Assembly: GCA_947505205.1 (NCBI GenBank)
Contig: CANNKD010000002.1
Coordinates: forward strand, 1-56,952
From: Bacteroidota bacterium
Lineage (GTDB): Bacteria > Bacteroidota > Bacteroidia > Bacteroidales > F082
Reading direction: 5' to 3'
DNA: 56,952 nucleotides
The notes beneath the pieces are model-generated. The model was not told the DNA's origin, made no database searches, and worked only from the letters and a program-made list of their open reading frames with translations. The translations under genes and the position numbers were made by a program. Position 1 is the first letter of the stretch, and each line of letters begins with the position of its first letter. Positions 48,538 to 56,952 of the stretch are shown piece by piece.

Positions 48538-51500
48538 ATGGGAGAATTTTTTGTTCGCAGGCCAATTGTTGCTATGGTAATAAGCATCATTATCGTGATG
48601 CTTGGTTTATTGGCATTGCAGAAAACACCAATTTCACAATATCCGGATATTAATCCGCCTGTCGTAAAAATTACCACATCCTATACCGGCGCTAGCGCGC
48701 TGAATGTTGAACAAGCCGTTGCAACCCCTATAGAACAAAAGGTAAATGGGGTTGAAAATATGCTCTATATTAAATCAATCAATACTTCAGACGGCGCACT
48801 GACTATTGAGGTAACTTTTGATGTTGGCACCAATTTGGATAATGCCAATATGCTTACGCAAAACAGACAAAATCAATCAGCTCCATTTATGCCACCCAGT
48901 GTAAAACAGATGGGTGTTACCGTAAAAAAATCGCTGTCGTTCCCAATGTTACTATTCACCCTCACATCAACCAATCCTAACTACGACTCCAAATTCCTAA
49001 ATAACTATGCCAGTATCAATATCGTTGATGCGTTGGCCAGGATTTCAGGTGTTGGTGAAGCCTTCCTTTTTGGTGGAAGCGATTATGCAATGCGAATATG
49101 GCTTAGAGCCGGTGAAATGAGCAAATTAGGTATCACTGTTGACGAGATCAAGAATGCCCTGAACAATCAAAATATGATTAGCCCGGGAGGGAAATTTGGT
49201 GCTGAGCCTGCTCCTGTTGGAACGGAATTTACCTATGGCGTAACCCTACAGGATCGCCTTGTTACAGAAAAACAATTTGCCGGTATTATCGTGAAAAGTA
49301 AGGAAGATGGTTCCCGCGTTTTGTTAGGCGATGTTGCCCGAATCGAACTTGGAACTGAAAACTTCAGCTCTACTGCTCGTCGCAACGGAAATTCGAGTGC
49401 GGTAATCGGCCTTTATCAGATGCCGGGAAGCAACGCCTTGGAAGTTGCTGAAAAAGCAAAAGCCACCATGAAAGAAATAGCTGAAAAATTCCCAAAAGGT
49501 ATTGAATATCAGGAATCTCTAGATACAACTCTGGCCATTACCGCCGGTATAGATGACATTGTTAAAACGCTTTTTGAAGCAATCGTTCTGGTAATTATCG
49601 TAGTTTTCATATTCCTTCAAAACTGGAGAGCAACGTTAATTCCATTAATAACAGTGCCGGTTTCATTAATTGGTACCATTGCCGTTTTTCCCTTACTTGG
49701 ATTCTCCATTAATACACTTTCTTTGCTGGGTCTCGTATTGGCTATTGGTATCGTGGTTGATGATGCCATTGTGGTTGTTGAAGCGGTAATGCACCATATT
49801 GAACATGGTAAAAATCCACGCGAAGCAACCTTGCAAGCCATGAAAGAAGTTTCAGGCCCGGTTATCGCTATTGCCCTTATTTTGATTGCTGTATTTGTTC
49901 CGGTTGCTATGACGCCTGGTATTACCGGTAGGTTTTATCAGCAATTCGCCATCACAATAGCCGTTTCAGTGGCCTTCTCGGCATTTAGTGCTTTATCGCT
50001 CAGCCCGGCTTTGGCTGCTATGCTGCTGAAACCCACTAAACCACTTGACCAACAGAAAGGACTCCTTCCTAAATTTTATCGCGGATTCAATAATATCTTT
50101 GAGAAAATCACAATAAAATATTTAGGCGGGGCTGGTTTCTTTGCCCGAAAATCTAGGAGGGTTGTGCTTCTTTTGACCGTTATTCTGGTTTTTGCAGCTT
50201 TTTTGGGGATAAAAGTTCCGGCAGGTTTTATTCCGGAAGAAGATCAGGGTTATTTTATGGTGAATATTATACTGCCACCCGCCTCTTCGCTCCAACGATC
50301 AGATGAAATAGCCAAGAAAGTTGAAAGTATCTTCGCTGAAGAAGAGGATTTGCTTTCATACACCACCATCAATGGCTACAGCTTGCTAACTGGTTCATAT
50401 TCACCAAGTAATTCATGTTTGTTCGTTTCATTAAAACCTTGGGAAGAGCGAACAACAACAGCAAAAGAGCTTGTTGATAAGTTCAACAAAATATTTGGTG
50501 CCGAAATAACCAATGCGACAGCAATGGCTTTTGGTCCGCCAGCCATCACCGGGCTTGGTGCATCGGCAGGGTTTAGTATAATGCTTCAGGACAGAGGAGG
50601 AAATACACCTCAATATCTTGAACAACAAACACAGGCATTTATTGCTGCAGCCCAAAAACGTCCCGAAATAAAGAAGATTTACACCACTTTTAATGCTGGT
50701 ATTCCTCAAATTAAACTTGAGATAGATAACGAAAAAGCCATGAAACTTGGTGTACCCGTATCTAAAATTACTGAGGCACTTGGTGCTTTTCTGGGCGCAA
50801 GTTATGTGAATGATTTCAACCGTTTCGGTCGTCAATACAAAGTGTATATTCAGGCCGAGGCAGCTGATAGGGTAAAGCCAGAAAATTTGAACCTGATTTA
50901 TGTAAAGAATAACACTGGTGATATGGTGCCAATTTCGACCATTGTTACCGCAACCAAAGTGACTGGTCCAGACTTCACCAATCGGTTGAATCTTTTCCGT
51001 GCTGCCGAAATTGGAGGTACCCCAAATGATGGTTACAGCAGTGCTCAAGCATTAACAGCCCTGGAAGAAGTTGCCAAAGAAACCCTTCCGGGCGATATGA
51101 GTTTCGATTATATCAATCTTTCATATCAGGAAAAACACTCTCCATCCGCAGGCACTGTATTTATGATGGCCCTGTTTTTTGTGTTCCTTATACTTGCCGC
51201 ACAATACGAGAGTTGGAAACTCCCTTTCAGTGTTTTATTGGGAACACCATTCGCTGTTTTTGGTGCATTTCTGGGTTTATTCCTTGCGCGATTCAGTAGC
51301 GATGCTTACTTAAATAATGTTTTTGCTCAAATAGGCCTGGTTATGCTCATCGGTCTGGCTGCTAAAAATGCGATTCTTATCGTTGAGTTTGCAAAGGTTG
51401 AATATGATAGCGGAAAGCCATTACTCGAATCGGCAATGTTAGCAGCAAAATTGAGGTTTCGGCCAATTCTTATGACTGCTTTTGCCTTTATCCTTGGGGT

Positions 51501-51690
51501 TGTTCCCTTATTAACGGCTACTGGTGCTGGTTCGCAAGCCCGTATTGTAATGGGCATGGCGGTATTTAGCGGAATGCTTATTGCAACTATTTTAGGTGTT
51601 TTGGTGGTTCCAGCTTTATACGTTATGATTGAAAAAATTGGTAAAAAAACAACCCAGGCACCTGAAGAAATTAATAAGGAGGAAAAATAA
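48538..51690 (+). CDS. RND efflux transporter permease (AcrB/HAE1 family)
   Basis: 1050 aa; FFVRRPIVAMVISIIIVMLGLLAL; VVDDAIVVVEAV; LAAKNAILIVEFAK. Confidence 0.97.
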   Translation: MGEFFVRRPIVAMVISIIIVMLGLLALQKTPISQYPDINPPVVKITTSYTGASALNVEQAVATPIEQKVNGVENMLYIKSINTSDGALTIEVTFDVGTNLDNANMLTQNRQNQSAPFMPPSVKQMGVTVKKSLSFPMLLFTLTSTNPNYDSKFLNNYASINIVDALARISGVGEAFLFGGSDYAMRIWLRAGEMSKLGITVDEIKNALNNQNMISPGGKFGAEPAPVGTEFTYGVTLQDRLVTEKQFAGIIVKSKEDGSRVLLGDVARIELGTENFSSTARRNGNSSAVIGLYQMPGSNALEVAEKAKATMKEIAEKFPKGIEYQESLDTTLAITAGIDDIVKTLFEAIVLVIIVVFIFLQNWRATLIPLITVPVSLIGTIAVFPLLGFSINTLSLLGLVLAIGIVVDDAIVVVEAVMHHIEHGKNPREATLQAMKEVSGPVIAIALILIAVFVPVAMTPGITGRFYQQFAITIAVSVAFSAFSALSLSPALAAMLLKPTKPLDQQKGLLPKFYRGFNNIFEKITIKYLGGAGFFARKSRRVVLLLTVILVFAAFLGIKVPAGFIPEEDQGYFMVNIILPPASSLQRSDEIAKKVESIFAEEEDLLSYTTINGYSLLTGSYSPSNSCLFVSLKPWEERTTTAKELVDKFNKIFGAEITNATAMAFGPPAITGLGASAGFSIMLQDRGGNTPQYLEQQTQAFIAAAQKRPEIKKIYTTFNAGIPQIKLEIDNEKAMKLGVPVSKITEALGAFLGASYVNDFNRFGRQYKVYIQAEAADRVKPENLNLIYVKNNTGDMVPISTIVTATKVTGPDFTNRLNLFRAAEIGGTPNDGYSSAQALTALEEVAKETLPGDMSFDYINLSYQEKHSPSAGTVFMMALFFVFLILAAQYESWKLPFSVLLGTPFAVFGAFLGLFLARFSSDAYLNNVFAQIGLVMLIGLAAKNAILIVEFAKVEYDSGKPLLESAMLAAKLRFRPILMTAFAFILGVVPLLTATGAGSQARIVMGMAVFSGMLIATILGVLVVPALYVMIEKIGKKTTQAPEEINKEEK

Positions 51691-51691
51691 G

Positions 51692-53119
51692 ATGAAAAAG
51701 ATATTCTTAAGTGCAATTTTACTCGCAATAGTGTTCACTTCCTGTTTGGTTGGACCAAAGTATAACCGACCTGTGATGAATGCAAATACCGCTTATTCTG
51801 GCGGTGATTCAACAGTTACGGTTTCAACAGTTGTGTTGGATTCAACAGCGATCAATGATTCACTTGCACTTATCGGATGGACTGATGTGTATAAGGATTC
51901 AGTTCTTACAAACCTTATCAAAACTGTTTTGAGCAATAATCTTGATTTACTTACCGCCATTTCACGGGTTGAAGAAGCGCGTGCCATCTATGGTATTTCA
52001 AAATCTGATTTGTATCCCTCATTCGGCTATGACATAAAAGCTGGTTATCGTGATTTAGGCGATAACGCACAGAACGCAGGCGCTGGAATAAATAATCAGA
52101 CCTATCATGGTTTTGCTACCATGAGTTGGGAAGTTGATTTGTTTGGAAAACTTCGTCATCAGAAAAGATCTTCATGGGCTGAGTTTTTAGCAACTGAAAA
52201 TAATGCTCAGGCTGTTCGGGTAAGCTTGATTGCCGAAACTGCAAGCCTTTATTTTTTGCTTCGTGATGCGGATAACCGTCTGGAAATTGCCAAAAAAACG
52301 GTTAAATCACGCACTGAATCTTTAAAGATTATTTCTGAGAGATTTAGCAGTGGTTATGTATCGGAATTGGATCAACTCCAGGCCCAGCAACAGTTGGCCA
52401 TTGCTTTGGCAGCTGTTCCGAATGCTGAAAGACAGGTTATCACTACTCAAAATGCATTGAGGGTGTTAACCGGACTTACCCCTGGCGAAATCCCACGCGG
52501 ACTTAGTATTTATGACCAGCAATTACCTCTTGAAATACCTGCTGGCATTCCATCAGATTTGTTGCAACGCCGACCTGATATTGTTGCTGCCGAACAAACA
52601 CTGATTTCACAGACAGAACAAATTGGTGTTACAACAGCCATGCGTTTTCCTTCGATAAGTCTGACAGGGTTTTTAGGTTATGCAAGCCCATCGTTAAGCA
52701 CAATTATCGATCCAGCATCATTGGCATTAGGTGTTACCGGAAATTTGGTAGGACCGATATTTGAGTTTGGTAAAAACAAACGACGTGTTGAGGCTCAGAG
52801 GTTTCATACAGACCAATATAACTATCAATATCAAAAAACTGTATTGAATGCATTTGCTGAGGTTGATAATTCATTGGCATCTGTTCGTTTGAACAAACAG
52901 GAATATGAGGCTTACCGGTTAGCTCTTGAGGCTGCTTCAAAGGCGTATATTCTTACACAGGCACGCTATTACGATGGTTACACCAATTATCTGGAATTGC
53001 TCATACAGGAGGACAATCTATTCAAGGCTGAATTCAACGAATCTGCTTCGCAAACCCAACAAAATATTGCTGTAGTTAATTTATTTAAAGCATTAGGCGG
53101 TGGTTGGAACGCGAAATAA
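51692..53119 (+). CDS. RND outer-membrane factor (OprM/NodT-like), lipoprotein; start revised to 51692
   Basis: MKKIFLSAILLAIVFTSCLVGPKYNRP preceded by AAGGAGG; LLQRRPDIVAAEQTL. The track start overlaps the permease gene. Confidence 0.94.
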   Translation: MKKIFLSAILLAIVFTSCLVGPKYNRPVMNANTAYSGGDSTVTVSTVVLDSTAINDSLALIGWTDVYKDSVLTNLIKTVLSNNLDLLTAISRVEEARAIYGISKSDLYPSFGYDIKAGYRDLGDNAQNAGAGINNQTYHGFATMSWEVDLFGKLRHQKRSSWAEFLATENNAQAVRVSLIAETASLYFLLRDADNRLEIAKKTVKSRTESLKIISERFSSGYVSELDQLQAQQQLAIALAAVPNAERQVITTQNALRVLTGLTPGEIPRGLSIYDQQLPLEIPAGIPSDLLQRRPDIVAAEQTLISQTEQIGVTTAMRFPSISLTGFLGYASPSLSTIIDPASLALGVTGNLVGPIFEFGKNKRRVEAQRFHTDQYNYQYQKTVLNAFAEVDNSLASVRLNKQEYEAYRLALEAASKAYILTQARYYDGYTNYLELLIQEDNLFKAEFNESASQTQQNIAVVNLFKALGGGWNAK

Positions 53120-53161
53120 ATGATTTTTGGCGGAGATGTCACATATTGTATATTTGTCTCT

Positions 53162-53169
53162 TACATTTG
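53162..53169 (+). promoter_or_regulatory. Candidate -7 box TACATTTG upstream of the NTF2-like lipoprotein gene
   Basis: TAnnTTTG match; no clear -33 element. Confidence 0.35.
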
Positions 53170-53257
53170 ACTTCATTTTGATATTTTTATCAATACTGTA
53201 ATAGTTTAAACCAGCGATGTTAATTGTAGATGAGAATTACATTTTAAACCAAAAATA

Positions 53258-53743
53258 ATGATGAGAAAAAAGATTTTAATGGGAGGATTATTGGCAGTTA
53301 TCCTTATGATATCCGTATCCTGCAATCAGGAAAAGGAAAAACCAACTATTGATAAAAATCAGGTAATGGCTGAAATTCAGGCAATTGAGAATAAATTTGC
53401 CTTGGTTTATACGCATAGGAATTTGGATTCTTTAACCTATTATGCTGATGATGCTGTTAGTTATTTTGTGGGTCAAGAACCTATTGCAGGTAAAAATGCG
53501 ATACACCAATTCATCGAAGAGGATTTAAAAGATTTTCCATCAGGCGCAAAAATCCTCAATGAAATTTTAGAAATTTATGTTACAGATGATGGCAACAATG
53601 TGGCGGAAATTGGAGCTTACAAACAGGTGGATTCCACCGGTAAAATTTTACAAAACGGACACTATTTCAGTTTCTTTGCAAAAAGGAACGGCAAGTATTT
53701 ATGTACCAGAGACATGGCTACTGCGCATCCAACTGCTGAATAG
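53258..53743 (+). CDS. NTF2-like/SnoaL-like lipoprotein
   Basis: 161 aa; lipobox MISVSC; IQAIENKFALVYTHRNLDSLTYYADDAVSYFVGQEPIAGKNAI. Confidence 0.75.
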   Translation: MMRKKILMGGLLAVILMISVSCNQEKEKPTIDKNQVMAEIQAIENKFALVYTHRNLDSLTYYADDAVSYFVGQEPIAGKNAIHQFIEEDLKDFPSGAKILNEILEIYVTDDGNNVAEIGAYKQVDSTGKILQNGHYFSFFAKRNGKYLCTRDMATAHPTAE

Positions 53744-53760
53744 CGATTAGGAGTGCAAAA

Positions 53761-53796
53761 AAACTAGGCTGTTTCTATTCTGAAATAGCCTAGTTT
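53761..53796. terminator. Bidirectional intrinsic terminator between convergent genes
   Basis: AAACTAGGCTGTTTC-TATTCT-GAAATAGCCTAGTTT (one wobble) then TTTT; A-run on the left. Confidence 0.9.
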
Positions 53797-53846
53797 TTTT
53801 AAATTTATCGGTAGGAGATAAAGTATCCTATATCTTCATTTCCTTT

Positions 53847-55004
53847 CTATCTTCTTCCGCCACCACCACGACCGCCGCCGCCACTATAACCTCCACTACT
53901 TCGACCTCCACCACTATAACTGCTACCACTTCGACCTCCACCGTTATATGAATTTGATGAGCTGGAAGGACGGGAATTAGCATTGGATGATGATTGACGT
54001 GTTGAGGGACTTGCCGATGCTCCACTTGATGGACGCGTTGAAGCTCCGTTTGATGGTTTTGCTAAAGTGGATGTCCCGCTTGATGGCCGTGTTGCCGCTG
54101 AAGTTCCGGCTGAAGGTTTTGTTGAATTAGATGCCCCGGTTGCCGGACGTGTTGAAGCTGATGTTCCATTTGATGGGCGTGTGGAGGCTGAACCCCTATT
54201 GCCTTTGTAATTACCGTTGGCATTATTATGGTTCACAGTATTGGAACTATTTCTGGAATTATTGTAATTATTATAATTGTTGTTGTTATGAATGACTACG
54301 GTATTTCCATAGCCACCATAATAACCCCCATGGTGATAATAATTGTTATGATGATATATGCCAACCGCCATTACGGTAAATGCCGCATAATAAGGCGGAT
54401 AATATGAATAATAATATGGTGGATAATAGGGTACATATACTGGTGAATACACATACTGCACGATTGGAGCTGATTGAACAACAACAACACTGGTTGATGC
54501 CGGAACAGCTACGGTCACGGGGTCGGTACCCGAATAACCGGGATTAGGAGTAACGGCTGGAGTGGTAGGCTTAGGTTCAATAACATAATCTTTACCATAC
54601 AGATCCTTATCTCCAACAATCTGCATCGTAACGATATCATTTTTATCCTTCGACACCAAAATTACAGCAACATCCTGAGTCTCTTTTTCCGTAACATCGA
54701 CCTGGAGTATAAACGTAAAATCCTTATCTTTTTGCTTTGTCACAACCTTGATGAAATCAACCTTTTTATCCAGATTTAAATCCAGGTTATTAATTCCAGA
54801 TTTTTCTTCATTTAAGGATTTCTCAAAATCTTCAATGGTCTTTGACTTTTGAAAAAGATCCAACACTGCATAAAGATCCAGATTATCACCTGGCAGACCT
54901 AATAGCGTAGAATCATTTGTCGCCTGACTATCTGTTTGAGAGAATGCAGGTAAACATAACAGGTTCGTTATCAGCAATAAGATTAGTAATAAACTGTTTT
55001 TCAT
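53847..55004 (-). CDS. Secreted low-complexity protein (Tyr/Pro-, His/Asn- and Ser/Thr/Arg/Gly-rich regions)
   Basis: 385 aa; signal peptide; YYPPYYYSYYPPYYAAF, YHHNNYYHHGGYYGGYG, (T/S)RPSxGxSAS repeats, C-terminal GGGGRGGGGRR. Confidence 0.75.
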   Translation of the reverse strand: MKNSLLLILLLITNLLCLPAFSQTDSQATNDSTLLGLPGDNLDLYAVLDLFQKSKTIEDFEKSLNEEKSGINNLDLNLDKKVDFIKVVTKQKDKDFTFILQVDVTEKETQDVAVILVSKDKNDIVTMQIVGDKDLYGKDYVIEPKPTTPAVTPNPGYSGTDPVTVAVPASTSVVVVQSAPIVQYVYSPVYVPYYPPYYYSYYPPYYAAFTVMAVGIYHHNNYYHHGGYYGGYGNTVVIHNNNNYNNYNNSRNSSNTVNHNNANGNYKGNRGSASTRPSNGTSASTRPATGASNSTKPSAGTSAATRPSSGTSTLAKPSNGASTRPSSGASASPSTRQSSSNANSRPSSSSNSYNGGGRSGSSYSGGGRSSGGYSGGGGRGGGGRR

Positions 55005-55213
55005 GATTTTATGATATTTTAATTCAGCTTAGAAGTATTCGATGATTTTAATTTAAACTTATTGAATAACAATTCTTTACTTGTTATTTTAAAGTTGTAG
55101 TCAAACTGGCACAAAATGACGTTTTCAATTATTGTTGTCATATTTTCAAGCGACATACACCAAAGAATTCAAATCTTTAAACTGCAAAATTAAGTGATAA
55201 TTCTGTTAAGAAA

Positions 55214-56952
55214 TTACATATTCCTCCTGTACTGCCCGCCCACTTCAAACAAAGCGTGTGTTATTTGTCCGATAGAAGCATATTTGGTTGTTTCCATCAA
55301 AACTTCAAAAACATTGTCATTGTGAATAGCAGCTTTTTGCAGTTTTTTTAATTGAATTTCGGTCTCTTCACTCCAGGTTTTATGTAATTGTTCAAGCATC
55401 AAAATCTGGTATTCTTTTTCCTGTGGCGTAGCACGGATTACCTCTCCCGGAATAATTGTCGGCGAACCAAGAGAAGAAAGGAAAGTATTCACACCCATGA
55501 TAGGCAACTCACCCGTATGTTTTAAGGTTTCATAATACAAAGATTCTTCCTGAATTTTTCCGCGCTGATACATGGTTTCCATTGCGCCCAGTACGCCTCC
55601 TCTTTCGTTGATTCTATCAAATTCTGCCAACACGGCTTCCTCAACCAAATCGGTAAGTTCTTCAATAATGAACGAACCTTGTAAAGGGTTTTGATTTTTC
55701 GCCAGGCCTAATTCATGGTTTATGATCATTTGAATGGCAATTGCACGACGCACTGATTCCTCAGTTGGTGTAGTGATTGCTTCGTCATAAGCATTGGTAT
55801 GCAACGAGTTACAGTTGTCATAAATTGCATACAAGGCTTGAAGTGTTGTTCTGATATCATTAAAATCTATTTCCTGCGCATGCAGCGAACGGCCGGATGT
55901 TTGGATATGATACTTTAATTTTTGTGAACGTTCGTTGCCACCATATTTATGCCGCATAGATTTTGCCCAGATCAGGCGGGCAACACGCCCAATAACCGAA
56001 AACTCAGGATCAATTCCGTTTGAGAAGAAGAATGACAGATTAGGCGCGAAATCATCGATATTCATGCCTCGTGAAAGGTAATATTCGACATAAGTGAAGC
56101 CATTTGCAAGCGTGAATGCAAGTTGTGAGATAGGATTGGCGCCTGCTTCGGCAATATGATAACCCGAAATGGAAACAGAATAAAAATTCTGAATACAGTT
56201 TTGAATGAAATACTCCTGCACGTCTCCCATCATTTTCAACGAAAAATCGGTCGAAAAAATACAGGTATTTTGTGCCTGATCTTCCTTCAGAATATCTGCC
56301 TGAACGGTCCCCCTGACTTTGGCAATTGTTTCTCTTTTAATTTTCTCATACACATCTTTTGGCAACACCATATCGCCTGTAACTCCCAGCAACATCAATC
56401 CCAATCCATCATTTCCTTTTGGCAGTTCTCCCTGATATGCAGGCCGTGTAGTATTTTTACTTTGATAAATCTTTTCAATTTTAGCTATGATTTCTTTTCC
56501 TAAACCGTTCTTTTTGATGTAGAGTTCACATTGTTGATCAATGGCTGCATTCAAAAAGAAACCCACCAAAGTTGGCGCAGGCCCGTTGATAGTCATCGAA
56601 ACACTCGTTTTTGCATCGGCGAGATTGAATCCGGAATAGAGTTTTTTTGCATCATCCAGACAAGCGATGGAGACGCCTGCATTGCCAATTTTTCCGTAAA
56701 TATCCGGGCGAATTTCCGGATCCTCACCATATAGTGTCACGGAATCAAATGCGGTTGAAAGCCGGCGTGCGGAAAGTCCGTATGAAACATAGTGGAATCG
56801 CCGGTTGGTGCGTTCCGGACCACCTTCGCCAGCAAACATGCGCGTTGGATCTTCTTCTTCACGCTTAAATGGAAAAACTCCGGCAGCAAATGGATATTTT
56901 CCCGGGACATTTTCTTTAAAAGTCCAGCGTACAATCTCAGCCCATGATGTAA
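55214..56952 (-). CDS. icmF: Fused isobutyryl-CoA mutase IcmF-type, C-terminal mutase part (5' end outside the window)
   Basis: Reading frame continues through the window end ([56 protein letters not shown]...); [33 protein letters not shown]. Confidence 0.82.
   Translation of the reverse strand, partial: TSWAEIVRWTFKENVPGKYPFAAGVFPFKREEEDPTRMFAGEGGPERTNRRFHYVSYGLSARRLSTAFDSVTLYGEDPEIRPDIYGKIGNAGVSIACLDDAKKLYSGFNLADAKTSVSMTINGPAPTLVGFFLNAAIDQQCELYIKKNGLGKEIIAKIEKIYQSKNTTRPAYQGELPKGNDGLGLMLLGVTGDMVLPKDVYEKIKRETIAKVRGTVQADILKEDQAQNTCIFSTDFSLKMMGDVQEYFIQNCIQNFYSVSISGYHIAEAGANPISQLAFTLANGFTYVEYYLSRGMNIDDFAPNLSFFFSNGIDPEFSVIGRVARLIWAKSMRHKYGGNERSQKLKYHIQTSGRSLHAQEIDFNDIRTTLQALYAIYDNCNSLHTNAYDEAITTPTEESVRRAIAIQMIINHELGLAKNQNPLQGSFIIEELTDLVEEAVLAEFDRINERGGVLGAMETMYQRGKIQEESLYYETLKHTGELPIMGVNTFLSSLGSPTIIPGEVIRATPQEKEYQILMLEQLHKTWSEETEIQLKKLQKAAIHNDNVFEVLMETTKYASIGQITHALFEVGGQYRRNM

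Noticed and set aside
50431-51048. 205-aa minus-strand ORF antisense to the RND permease
   Set aside because: Shadow ORF of a conserved CDS; no domain features.
53828-54025. 65-aa minus-strand Val/Glu-rich ORF
   Set aside because: Alternate frame of the Gly/Ser-rich repeat tail of the 53847..55004 gene.
1-56952. tRNA/rRNA genes, transposons, prophage or integron
   Set aside because: No cloverleaf-like sequence, rRNA-like stretch, transposase/integrase ORF or attachment-site repeat noticed by eye; a tRNAscan/Infernal run would be needed to be sure.

Overview
The window looks like a chromosomal segment from a Bacteroidota (Bacteroidales/Flavobacteriales-like) bacterium. Support for this: T9SS-type C-terminal sorting domains, a GldB homologue, TAnnTTTG-type promoter motifs, a DUF3822-rsmD pair, and little Shine-Dalgarno signal. 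Roughly 41 protein-coding genes are supportable. Most are housekeeping: menaquinone (menI/menF/menD), NAD synthase, Mrp/NifU-C Fe-S proteins, holA, AMP nucleosidase, rsmD, and a fused isobutyryl-CoA mutase truncated by the window edge. Accessory or regulatory parts are: a sigma54 regulator/kinase pair divergent from a MacAB-like exporter; an RND efflux operon divergent from a predicted membrane-tethered TPR/HTH regulator; a 2167-aa T9SS-type secreted protein with a delta-60-repeat neighbour; and a small RelE/ParE-like toxin-antitoxin pair. The toxin ORF is absent from the supplied track because it has no ATG/GTG/TTG start. I saw no tRNA, rRNA, CRISPR array, transposase or prophage. The best leads are the hidden toxin (ATT start or recoding), the small conserved-looking protein inside the exporter operon with a 16-bp palindrome in its control region, the membrane-tethered regulator, an unlisted 57-aa ORF, and a 41-bp minisatellite. 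I did not find convincing evidence of an entirely new system. All family calls come from reading motifs by eye, with no database search.
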